Assembly: GCA_903819605.1 (NCBI GenBank)
Contig: CAIJEA010000496.1
Location: 1 to 10,281 of the forward strand
Length of the DNA: 10,281 bases
DNA from: an uncultured cyanobacterium
GTDB lineage: Bacteria > Cyanobacteriota > Cyanobacteriia > Pseudanabaenales > Pseudanabaenaceae
Direction of reading: 5' to 3'
The translations under genes and the position numbers were made by a program. The notes beneath the pieces were generated by a model. The model saw nothing but the letters and a program-made list of their open reading frames with translations, was not told the origin of the DNA and made no database searches. Of the stretch, positions 1-6,264 are shown piece by piece (position 1 is the stretch's first letter; every line of letters begins with the position of its first letter).

Positions 1-54
1 CAAAATCCAGAAGAAAGTTGCGGCGAAACTCTTTTCTAGTTTTTATGTCTTAAC

Positions 55-954
55 TTGCTTATCTATAAAAATCTTACCTTTTCTCTTATTGTGAATTTCG
101 ATCGCTTAAATTCCTATAAAGCCCCTGTACGCATAATTCTTTTCTTATTAACCTTGCTGGTGATATGGCTACCGATCGCCGCGCCACTGCACCTCATTTT
201 TGGTGAATCGGTCGGGGTCGCACTCACAATTTTGCTATATTGCGGATTTTTGGGATTAATTTGGTTCTGGGGGCGTAAGATTTCTAAATATGCACAGCCT
301 TTTCGATACTACGGATTAGCTTTCACTGGAAAAAATGGGCGTGATTTTTTGTTTGGACTGGGATTGGGCTGCATAACATTAATTATTTTTTGTTTCTTGC
401 AAGTTAGCCTTGGCTGGCTGGCAGTACAAACTACTACTTGGCAAGCACCATTATCGGCAAGACTATTACCAGCGCTCGGTGTGTACTTTGTGGACTGGCA
501 AGGTGCAATTTTACCAGGTCTATTAACTTCGGTTGGTGTAGGATTTGCCGAAGAAATGCTTTTTCGAGGCTGGTTGCTATCTGAGCTAGAGCGAGATTAC
601 TCCAAAAAAACTGCTCTAATTTCGGCAAGTCTAGTTTTCGCAATTTTACATTTCATCAAGCCACTTAACGTAATTCTGGCAACATGGAGCCAATTTGTCG
701 GTTTAGTAATGCTTAGTGTCGCTCTGGTACTGGCAAGGCGAAGATGTAATGGCAGATTGGGCGTATCAATCGGTTTACATAGTGGCTTGGTTTGGTGCTA
801 CTACGTCGTGAATACTACCCATTGGCTAAAACCAACAGGGGCAGTACCAGAGTGGGTTACTGGCATTAACGGTAATCCTATTGCTGGGGTGATGGGGATT
901 GCCTTTTTAAGCGCGATCGCGATCGGGTTTAGCTGGGTGCCAAAAAAAATCTAA
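55..954 (+). CDS. CPBP-family intramembrane metalloprotease (CAAX prenyl protease/Abi type)
   Basis: This is a polytopic membrane protein of about 299 residues. It carries the CPBP (Abi, CAAX-protease-like) motifs in order: EE-x3-R at E166-E167/R171 (EEMLFR), F-x3-H at F195-H199 (FAILH), and a third histidine motif at H242. In the family these glutamates and histidines form the active site in the membrane. Hydrophobic stretches near residues 25-50, 53-72, 99-125, 154-165, 186-200, 207-227 and 275-294 fit a multi-pass protein. Family members process prenylated proteins or act in other membrane proteolysis; the substrate here is unknown. The start is uncertain: TTG at 55 follows an in-frame stop at 37-39, GTG at 91 is equally possible, and neither has a clear Shine-Dalgarno sequence. 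The gene stands alone and ends at a strong intrinsic terminator. Confidence 0.88.
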   Translation: MLIYKNLTFSLIVNFDRLNSYKAPVRIILFLLTLLVIWLPIAAPLHLIFGESVGVALTILLYCGFLGLIWFWGRKISKYAQPFRYYGLAFTGKNGRDFLFGLGLGCITLIIFCFLQVSLGWLAVQTTTWQAPLSARLLPALGVYFVDWQGAILPGLLTSVGVGFAEEMLFRGWLLSELERDYSKKTALISASLVFAILHFIKPLNVILATWSQFVGLVMLSVALVLARRRCNGRLGVSIGLHSGLVWCYYVVNTTHWLKPTGAVPEWVTGINGNPIAGVMGIAFLSAIAIGFSWVPKKI

Positions 955-1004
955 TGTATTAGCTCAAGCCCACCGCATAAAACTTCCAGCGCTTTGCGAT
1001 CAAA

Positions 1005-1058
1005 ACCAACAACTGCGCTTCCCGTACATAGGGCAGCGCAGTTGTTGGTCTGTTTTTT
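1005..1058 (+). terminator. Intrinsic terminator of the CPBP protease gene
   Basis: A perfect 15-bp inverted repeat (1005-1019 with 1035-1049) encloses a 15-nt loop whose CCC/GGG ends can lengthen the stem. A run of six T follows at 1053-1058. It lies about 50 bp after the protease stop codon and in the right orientation for it. Confidence 0.9.
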
Positions 1059-1133
1059 AATTCGACTAAGGTACTTAGATAAGAGGCTTAAGCCCTTTGT
1101 CTATTATAAATTTGTTTTTTCTTGAAATAACTC

Positions 1134-1162
1134 TTGCAAGTATTGCAATAAGTGTATATGAT
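1134..1162 (+). promoter_or_regulatory. Promoter of tRNA-Tyr
   Basis: A -35 box TTGCAA (1134-1139) and a -10 box TATGAT (1157-1162) are separated by exactly 17 bp. Transcription would start near 1169, about 23 nt before the mature tRNA. The upstream side overlaps a short sequence resembling the core of the MITE-like element at 4797-4887. Confidence 0.75.
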
Positions 1163-1191
1163 TAGATTCGCTTGGAATACAACCAAGTAAA

Positions 1192-1272
1192 GGGTCGATG
1201 CCCGAGTGGTTAATGGGGGCGGACTGTAAATCCGCTGCGTAAGCTACGTTGGTTCAAATCCATCTCGGCCCA
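1192..1272 (+). tRNA. tRNA-Tyr (anticodon GUA)
   Basis: The acceptor stem GGGTCGA (1192-1198) pairs with TCGGCCC (1265-1271) with one G-T wobble, and A1272 is the discriminator. The anticodon GTA is at 1226-1228 in a 7-nt loop closed by the perfect 5-bp stem GCGGA/TCCGC. A long variable arm (1236-1247) marks a class II tRNA, as expected for bacterial tRNA-Tyr. The T loop is TTCAAAT, and its stem has one T-T mismatch. CCA is not encoded, so the 3' end must be added by nucleotidyltransferase. The gene decodes UAU and UAC. Confidence 0.97.
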
Positions 1273-1276
1273 TCTT

Positions 1277-1325
1277 AAAAAAAGAGTTTAAATTCTGTTA
1301 ATTCAGCAATTTAAACTCTTTTTTA
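1277..1325 (+). terminator. Intrinsic terminator of tRNA-Tyr
   Basis: A perfect 11-bp stem pairs 1284-1294 with 1308-1318. It is preceded by an A tract (1277-1283) and followed by a T tract (1319-1324), which can extend the stem to 17 bp. It begins 4 bp after the tRNA. Confidence 0.88.
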
Positions 1326-1426
1326 TTTCTATTACCACAATTCTCTAACTACTCCCCCTTTCAGTGAATAATAGACCTGTTGGGAAACAAAAGCGAGTCA
1401 CAGAGGCGATTTTACTTTTTCTATTT

Positions 1427-1989
1427 TTAAGCAGTATCTAAATAGAAGTTCCATAAACCAGCCGCAATCAACATGAGACGGTCATCAAAATCAGGTACAG
1501 GATTACGATACGTTGCTGTTACAGAATTATATCGTTTCATCCCTGCGTGGGCATGTTCACATTTCACTTGTTGATGGCTAAATTCTCGATTCTCCTGCTT
1601 CTGAGATTCAGTCAAATCTTGACCTTTTGGCTTTTTGTGAGGTAACTGTACATTTACAAACTCGTTATGTAAGTCCTGATAACCCAAATCTCTCTCAATC
1701 ACTTGGACCCAATTGTGCGTGCAGGAGCGGTCAAAGCCAAATAAAACACTCATTAAGTCAAATCTGGAATAGCATTTGCAGTACAACAAGATAAAAAACA
1801 ATTTGTCTGCACTGGTTTTCAGTGTTGCTTTCCGACCCACTGCTGCTGCTCGCCATCGTCTTTTCTGGGCAGTGTTTCCTGATATGCTTCTTCAAAACTT
1901 GGCATCAGTGACTAGAATGCTTGCTAGTTTAATCCTGTGGTTGCTCGTATTTGCCTATCTTGTTTGAGAATCTTTTCAATATTTATCAT
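1427..1989 (-). pseudogene. IS5-superfamily (DDE) transposase remnant, internally deleted
   Basis: Reading from ATG at 1989, the frame gives an N-terminus typical of IS5-like transposases (MINIEKIL..., then TTGLN-x-QAF-x-SLMPSFEEAYQETL). It contains two in-frame TAG stops at 1924-1926 and 1912-1914. Around 1860-1880 the homology moves to another frame (KRRWRAAAVGRKATL...), which stays open to the stop at 1427. That part has the HTH region (DKLFFILLYCKCYSRFDLM) and then jumps directly to RDLGYQDLHN and the C-terminal region with KCEHAHAGMKRY, which holds the likely catalytic glutamate. The segment with the first catalytic aspartate is missing, leaving about 190 codons where complete relatives have roughly 270-290. 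It therefore cannot make an active enzyme. I found no convincing terminal inverted repeats. It lies just beyond the tRNA-Tyr terminator. Confidence 0.85.
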
Positions 1990-2153
1990 CTTTTTTATGC
2001 GTGTCTTGGGAGGATGATACCCGATATCAAGCCTCCACTATAGTTCAATTTATTGAACTTATAGCTTTTGTATTTGTATAGATTGAATTACAGAAATAAA
2101 TGTGAAGTTGCTTCTATACATCAATATTGTTTCTCGACAGGGCTATTACATAT

Positions 2154-2202
2154 CCAAACCTGTAAAGTTGCGCCCCGCAGGGGCGCAACTTTACAGGTTT
2201 GG
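2154..2202. repeat. Perfect 23-bp inverted repeat with a 3-nt loop
   Basis: The left arm (2154-2176) and right arm (2180-2202) are exact reverse complements around GCA (2177-2179). The centre is GC-rich (GCGCCCC/GGGGCGC). Three more flanking pairs (2151-2153 with 2203-2205, one a G-T wobble) bring the possible stem to 26 bp. There is no clear T run on either strand, so it is not an obvious terminator. It may be a mobile palindromic repeat. Confidence 0.9.
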
Positions 2203-2238
2203 GTAATTTATTTTGCACAAGTACTTAGTGAGTAAATT

Positions 2239-2313
2239 ATGGAATGGCTCGAACGTTTAGAGATTGGACTGAGCAGCATTGCAAAGCTAGCTAAGCTTTG
2301 TATCGAAAAATGA
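2239..2313 (+). CDS. Possible 24-residue small protein
   Basis: ATG at 2239 opens a 24-codon frame (MEWLERLEIG, then LSSIAKLAKLCIEK) that ends 6 bp from the stop codon of the convergent exoribonuclease gene. The peptide would form an amphipathic helix with mixed charge. There is no strong Shine-Dalgarno sequence and no recognisable family. An ORF this short can easily occur by chance, so the call is tentative; it could also be the N-terminal remnant of a longer gene. Confidence 0.2.
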   Translation: MEWLERLEIGLSSIAKLAKLCIEK

Positions 2314-2319
2314 AATCAC

Positions 2320-4401
2320 TTAAAGAGTAGCGAACTCAGACTCTAGGCGATCGCTATCTCGCTCCATTTCCATTTCTAAGACTGAGGTAGATTGTTGAGC
2401 TTCTTGGAAATAGATAATGTCTTTGCGGGGATCAACTTCACCAGTTTTGATTCGCAGATTATCGCCCACTTGAATCTGACGATTAATTCGCATTGGTAAT
2501 TTCAAGCCCAAATCTTCGATTAGAACTAGAGCTAGCTTTTCATTTTCGCGCAACCAGTCCAGCATCAACGCTTCCCACACCACATCCTTGTTGCGGCGCA
2601 AATATTCTAAACTCCAATATTTGACAGACTGACGCTCAACCTGATTGGCATCCCAAATTGCGGGGTCGATCGCCTGCAAAATTTCAGTAAGTCTTTCCGC
2701 TGTAAATGGCAAAGGCTCTCCACGCAAAAAAGCTTTGATTTGCCAATGAGCCAGTAAATCGCTATATCGACGAATTGGTGAAGTCACCTGTGCATAAGCA
2801 TCGAGTCCTAAACCTGCATGGCGTGAGGCATATAGCCCCAGAGAGCCTTTAGTCATGCAGCGACAAATCGCAAATTCGCGAACTGGTCCCGATGGTAATT
2901 GCATCAGTGTATCGAGGGGCGGCAGTTCGGGCTGTTCTTGGTAGCGATAGGGGATGGGAATATTATTGGTTTGCGCGAATTTGGCGGCGACTTCACCTGC
3001 GAGGATCATCATCTCCGCCACCAGTTGACGCGAGAATGTGTCTTCCATCAGTTCTAAGGTCAGGCGATCGCCATTTTTAGAGTCAACCTTAACGCTGGTA
3101 TCAGGTAAATGAATTTCGATCGCACCCTGATCGAGTCGCCATTTTTTGCGGAGGCGAGCAAAGTCGGCAAGGCGATCGAGATCGTCTTCCACGCCTAGTT
3201 GTAGCATTTCCTCGACATCTTCATAGGTGAGGCGATAGTTAGGTTTCACCAAACTTGCCACAATCTCATAATTAGCAACTGCACCGACTTCATCAAGATC
3301 GACTGCAAAAGAGATTGCATGACAGACCTTATTCTCGATCAAGCTCATAGGCCCAGCCGCTAGCTCAATCGGGAACATCGGGATCACCCCTGTGGGCAAA
3401 TAGACACTAGTTCCGCGCTTGCGAGCATCTTTGTCTAGAGGACTTTCAGGATCGAGCCATCTTGTTGGATCGGCAATATGAATCCAAATACGTTTTTTCC
3501 CATCAGCAAGAGTCTCAATACTCAGACCATCATCAATTTCAGTTGTGCTGATGTCGTCAATTGTATAAACATGCAGATGCGTGAGATCGCGCCGCAAGTC
3601 TCCCATACTGTCAGAAATTGGTGCAGTAAAACATTCTTGAGCAGCGGCAATCAATTCATTAGCAAACCGAATCGGAATTTGACTACGCAGTAAATTTAGG
3701 TTTTCATGTTCGCTCCAAATACCTAGATCAACTAGCATTTGGAAAGCAGCTTGTTCATTTTTAGAACGTTTGGCAAAACTTAAAAGCTCTTGAGCCGCAG
3801 CTTTGTCTGAGGCTTCGTCACCATGAAGGGCATAACGTTCTAAACAATCTAGCCGACTGCGATCGCTGGTAGTCCATGTTACGTCGCTGCCTGCAAGTTT
3901 ATCGGTAAGCTTTTGCTGAAATTCTTCCAGTAACTTAGTTCTTTGAGCAGCCGCTTCTGCCTGATGCTTTAGTTCTGCAACCTGCGAACTCGATCGCGGT
4001 TCATACAAATCACCTTTCTGTTTAAAGTAAATCTTGTCATTAATCAACAAACAGTAGGAAGCATAGGAAGTAACAGAAGATATTTCTGAAAATAGCAGAT
4101 TAGCAAGATCGTTGGGGCTAGTTGCTTGGCTATCTTCGATCAAAATTTCCCATGCCACTTCTAGGCTAGAAGGATCGAGAAATTTCTCAACTTTTTGTAA
4201 AAATGAAGGGATTTGCAGATGGTTGAAACTTGTACTTTCACCACTAGCTTTGATGGTGTAATTAATTTCGCGGGGATGGATGGTGTGTGTATTACCATTT
4301 TCATCGATCGCTTGAAAGTGTTTCTTGCCTTCAGGACGATCGATTACGACAAGGCGGCGATCGCCATGCAATTTTACTTCGACTAGTGTACCTTTTTCCA
4401 A
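2320..4401 (-). CDS. rnb: RNase II/RNase R-family 3'-5' exoribonuclease
   Basis: This 693-residue protein should degrade RNA processively from the 3' end in the cytoplasm. The N-terminus (KGTLVEVKLHGDRRLVV...DRPEGKKHF) is an SH3/cold-shock-like RNA-binding region typical of the cyanobacterial and chloroplast RNR1-like branch. The catalytic RNB domain spans about residues 270-600. Its metal motif is TIDDISTTEIDDGLS (D282, E288, D290, D291), followed by HIADPTRW and RGTSVYLP. The RNB signature AYAQVTSPIRRYSD carries the catalytic arginine, probably R544. A short S1-like segment lies near 625-670. E288 stands where E. coli RNase II has an aspartate. The start is TTG at 4401, supported by AAGGGG 5 nt upstream and by the family N-terminus MEKGTLVE. 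The chromosomal gene symbol is by homology. Confidence 0.92.
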   Translation of the reverse strand: MEKGTLVEVKLHGDRRLVVIDRPEGKKHFQAIDENGNTHTIHPREINYTIKASGESTSFNHLQIPSFLQKVEKFLDPSSLEVAWEILIEDSQATSPNDLANLLFSEISSVTSYASYCLLINDKIYFKQKGDLYEPRSSSQVAELKHQAEAAAQRTKLLEEFQQKLTDKLAGSDVTWTTSDRSRLDCLERYALHGDEASDKAAAQELLSFAKRSKNEQAAFQMLVDLGIWSEHENLNLLRSQIPIRFANELIAAAQECFTAPISDSMGDLRRDLTHLHVYTIDDISTTEIDDGLSIETLADGKKRIWIHIADPTRWLDPESPLDKDARKRGTSVYLPTGVIPMFPIELAAGPMSLIENKVCHAISFAVDLDEVGAVANYEIVASLVKPNYRLTYEDVEEMLQLGVEDDLDRLADFARLRKKWRLDQGAIEIHLPDTSVKVDSKNGDRLTLELMEDTFSRQLVAEMMILAGEVAAKFAQTNNIPIPYRYQEQPELPPLDTLMQLPSGPVREFAICRCMTKGSLGLYASRHAGLGLDAYAQVTSPIRRYSDLLAHWQIKAFLRGEPLPFTAERLTEILQAIDPAIWDANQVERQSVKYWSLEYLRRNKDVVWEALMLDWLRENEKLALVLIEDLGLKLPMRINRQIQVGDNLRIKTGEVDPRKDIIYFQEAQQSTSVLEMEMERDSDRLESEFATL

Positions 4402-4406
4402 AATTG

Positions 4407-4412
4407 CCCCTT
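4407..4412 (-). promoter_or_regulatory. Ribosome binding site that fixes the TTG start of the exoribonuclease
   Basis: On the minus strand, AAGGGG lies 5 nt before TTG at 4401. No in-frame ATG or GTG is positioned as well, so this site favours TTG as the initiation codon. Confidence 0.65.
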
Positions 4413-4472
4413 GTCCACCAAAGCCAAAAAATTTCTCTAGTATTCTACCTTTTTTCCCTAAGCTTTGCGCCC

Positions 4473-4519
4473 CGCTAAAAAAGAGAGGCAGTGCTCTGCA
4501 CTGCCTCTCTTTTTTAGCG
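4473..4519 (-). terminator. Perfect 22-bp hairpin, probable intrinsic terminator
   Basis: The arms 4473-4494 and 4498-4519 are exact complements around a 3-nt loop (TCT on the plus strand). Each strand carries a TTTTTT tract inside its 3' arm, so the structure can act in both directions. It starts 16 bp after the stop of the small exported-peptide gene and would separate its transcript from the exoribonuclease gene, which lies on the same strand 70 bp further on. Confidence 0.8.
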
Positions 4520-4535
4520 TTATGGCAAAAAATGA

Positions 4536-4715
4536 CTACGAAATTTCATACTGCATAGCATTAGCGATCGCCCCGATGGAAACCGCCGCGATCTCAGCTT
4601 GATAAGAACCAAGGGTATCTAATGTTGATGTTGTTGGTTGTTTTGGAGCTGCAATCATAGCAGTAGCCAAAACTAGTAAGGCAATACTAGATTTGAGACT
4701 AAAAGTGCTATTCAT
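4536..4715 (-). CDS. Small exported peptide of unknown function (59 aa)
   Basis: I do not recognise this gene. ATG at 4715 gives MNSTFSLKSSIALLVLATAM and then IAAPKQPTTST: a short polar start, a hydrophobic core, and a likely signal-peptidase site near ATAMIA-APKQ. This would leave a mature peptide of about 36 residues, rich in Ala, Ser and Thr, without cysteines and ending in NAMQYEIS. A GGAGG sequence at 4725-4729 lies 9 nt before this ATG. It is only 3 nt from the alternative ATG at 4721, so 4715 is preferred. The frame stays open to 4754, but that longer version ignores the ribosome site. A strong hairpin terminator follows. The signal sequence, ribosome site and terminator together argue for a real gene. 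It could alternatively be a single-pass membrane peptide. Confidence 0.6.
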   Translation of the reverse strand: MNSTFSLKSSIALLVLATAMIAAPKQPTTSTLDTLGSYQAEIAAVSIGAIANAMQYEIS

Positions 4716-4724
4716 CTTCATATT

Positions 4725-4729
4725 CCTCC
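4725..4729 (-). promoter_or_regulatory. Ribosome binding site of the small exported-peptide gene
   Basis: A full GGAGG on the minus strand, 9 nt upstream of ATG at 4715. It decides between two close in-frame ATGs (4721 and 4715). Confidence 0.65.
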
Positions 4730-4796
4730 AACAATATAGTCTTAATGTTCTCAATGACTCAATTTTGCGTCTTTTTGTTTCCTGAGCCTAAACTAC

Positions 4797-4887
4797 ATAG
4801 CAGTCCTAAATCATTTGTGAGAAAGGCAAGTGGCTTAAGCCCCTTGTTATAAAATTCTGTTTCTCATGACTCATTTAGGATTGCTAT
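4797..4887. mobile_element. MITE-like element with 28-bp imperfect terminal inverted repeats
   Basis: The ends 4797-4824 (ATAGCAGTCCTAAAT...) and 4860-4887 are reverse complements at 23 of 28 positions. They flank about 35 bp of non-coding core that contains GGCTTAAGCCCC. At 91 bp with no ORF and TA-rich outer flanks, it resembles a non-autonomous element, perhaps of the IS630/Tc1 kind; the family assignment is a guess. It lies upstream of the small exported-peptide gene. Confidence 0.6.
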
Positions 4888-5009
4888 ATCTATATAACTA
4901 TCCTTAATTTCACTGATTGACTTTAAGAATATGTATAAGCAATCATTTTAATGATGCCTATAATAATCACTAACTTCAAATAAGAATGTAATTTAGATGT
5001 CAAGTTTAA

Positions 5010-5025
5010 GGTGATCTTAATCACA
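5010..5025. promoter_or_regulatory. CRP-like (SyCRP1-type) binding palindrome
   Basis: GGTGA-TCTTAA-TCACA differs at one base from the CRP-family consensus TGTGA-N6-TCACA, and the outer AA and TT bases also fit the classical extended site. Cyanobacterial SyCRP1 binds the same consensus. It lies 295 bp upstream of the small exported-peptide start and 265 bp past the ccmN stop. Which gene it might control is not settled. Confidence 0.5.
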
Positions 5026-5289
5026 TTCAGAGGTATTGACTCCAAATTTATGACAGGCTTATTTTATTTATGAGATTCATTATAGTGTTCGATTTTTTTA
5101 GTCGTTAGTTTAAGCCGACTAAGCTTAGGGAAAGCCTCTCACATATTGGCTAAGATCGCTATATGTTTTTTGTTAGTGTGTAGGCGTAATAAAGTTGACC
5201 CTATAAAACCCTATAGAGTAAAGATATTCTTTACATTTTTTTCTACTGTATAGGGATAATTAAAAAGTGAAAAGCACTATATGGGTGAT

Positions 5290-6147
5290 TTAGTTTTGGG
5301 GGTAGAGTCTTTTAATGTAGCGGTTAATTTGAGATTGAGCATACGCCTTAGCCTGTGCAGAATTAGCAGTTACAAGGACTGTCATATCTGTTCCTAGAGG
5401 ATTTACGGTTGGATTAATTTGTTCAGACTCAGAAGCATCAGCAATTTCTAAAGATTGTTCGGCGATCGCATCAGTGGGAATTTCCATCTGGGTTTCCGTA
5501 ATTGTCCGTTCGACGGAGTTAGCAACTACACTTTCAGCAGTAGCGGTGACACTTGTATGCACATAAGTCTCTGTAGTCGATCGCTCAACAATATTGTCAG
5601 CCACTCCATCTAGAGTATTTTCTACAGTACCTTGTCGAAATCCTGATCCCTGCATAAACTGATTACCTACAGGTTTCGCAGATGAATAAGTATGCGTAAA
5701 TGAATGGTTTGTGGGTGATGTGTAGCTATTTTTAATCTCTAGTTCTTGAGCGATCGCAGGACTGACTTCTTTCTCAACTGAACTTTGCTCTAAACCACTA
5801 ATTAGAGAGCAAGGTGGCACAATTGCCCCTCTAGCAATTACGGCGCGAACAATTGAGCTTGAAGCCCCAATACAAGCTCCTTCGCCAATTTTACTATTTC
5901 CATAAACCAGAACTCCCGCCCCCAAATTAGCCCCCGCCCCGATTTCTAATAGCCCATCTTGAGCATGAATTACCGCCCCCATTCCAATACATGCACCTGC
6001 CGCAATAGTTATACGCCCACCCAGATCAGCTTGGATTAATACACCCGATGCGATCGCTGCTGTTTGATCGATTACTACATCCCCACACACGTAGGAGCGA
6101 AAATCTCCGATCGGTTCTAATGGTGGTAAGTAGTTGGCTTGAGTCAT
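5290..6147 (-). CDS. ccmN: Carboxysome assembly protein CcmN
   Basis: CcmN (285 residues) links the Rubisco-CcmM core to the beta-carboxysome shell. Residues 20-118 are imperfect hexapeptide repeats of a left-handed beta-helix (for example GGRITIAAGACIGMGAVI and NSKIGEGACIGASSSIV); in the family this part binds CcmM. A long Ser/Thr/Glu-rich linker (about 119-258) holds a near repeat 25 residues apart (VERSTTET at 187 and VERTITET at 212). The C-terminus (about 263-283, AYAQSQINRYIKRLYPQ) is an amphipathic helix matching the encapsulation peptide that recruits CcmK. The start is ATG at 6147. It overlaps the stop of a 5-codon mini-ORF made by a 14-bp tandem duplication. It is the last gene of the operon. 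Confidence 0.93.
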   Translation of the reverse strand: MTQANYLPPLEPIGDFRSYVCGDVVIDQTAAIASGVLIQADLGGRITIAAGACIGMGAVIHAQDGLLEIGAGANLGAGVLVYGNSKIGEGACIGASSSIVRAVIARGAIVPPCSLISGLEQSSVEKEVSPAIAQELEIKNSYTSPTNHSFTHTYSSAKPVGNQFMQGSGFRQGTVENTLDGVADNIVERSTTETYVHTSVTATAESVVANSVERTITETQMEIPTDAIAEQSLEIADASESEQINPTVNPLGTDMTVLVTANSAQAKAYAQSQINRYIKRLYPQN

Positions 6148-6165
6148 TTTACTTGAGTCATTTTA
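6138..6165. repeat. 14-bp perfect tandem duplication over the ccmN start
   Basis: The unit CTTGAGTCATTTTA occurs twice back to back (6138-6151 and 6152-6165, plus strand). It duplicates the ccmN ATG and next codons. The upstream copy opens ATG at 6161 and reads MTQVK, then TGA at 6144-6146. That TGA overlaps the real ccmN ATG (6145-6147) as ATGA. Confidence 0.9.
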
Positions 6166-6264
6166 AAAAGGGACTTAATTTATTTAAGTTATTTCAAAGT
6201 GCCAATTTTTAAGGAGAAAAGAAATATCTAAACTCTAAAATCTATCATGGCACTACTTTCTAAA

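Larger units (their letters stand above)
1990..2319. other. Spacer between the transposase remnant and the exoribonuclease gene
   Basis: About 330 bp without a confident gene. It holds a near-palindrome at 2042-2059 (8-bp arms, 2-nt loop), the long perfect inverted repeat at 2154-2202, a possible 24-codon ORF at 2239-2313, and a 7-bp hairpin at 2282-2300. The hairpin lies about 20 bp past the exoribonuclease stop but has no T run. Confidence 0.6.
4716..5289. other. Gene-free stretch between the small exported-peptide gene and ccmN
   Basis: No convincing coding region. From left to right it holds a MITE-like element (4797-4887), a CRP-like palindrome (5010-5025), an AT-rich hairpin (5098-5104 with 5116-5122), and a cluster of CCCTATA/TATAGGG repeats with a 7-bp hairpin (5198-5255). 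A TTGACT/TATTTT pair at 5036-5065 (+) and a TTGACA at 4998-5003 (-) could be promoter parts, but neither has a complete, well-spaced partner. The ccmN transcript has only a weak candidate terminator here (an AGTG/CACT stem near 5266-5277 followed by T residues on the minus strand). Confidence 0.6.

Noticed and set aside
1380..2060. Complete insertion sequence around the transposase remnant
   Set aside because: No matching terminal inverted repeats or target duplication could be found by eye on the two sides, so only the broken gene is annotated.
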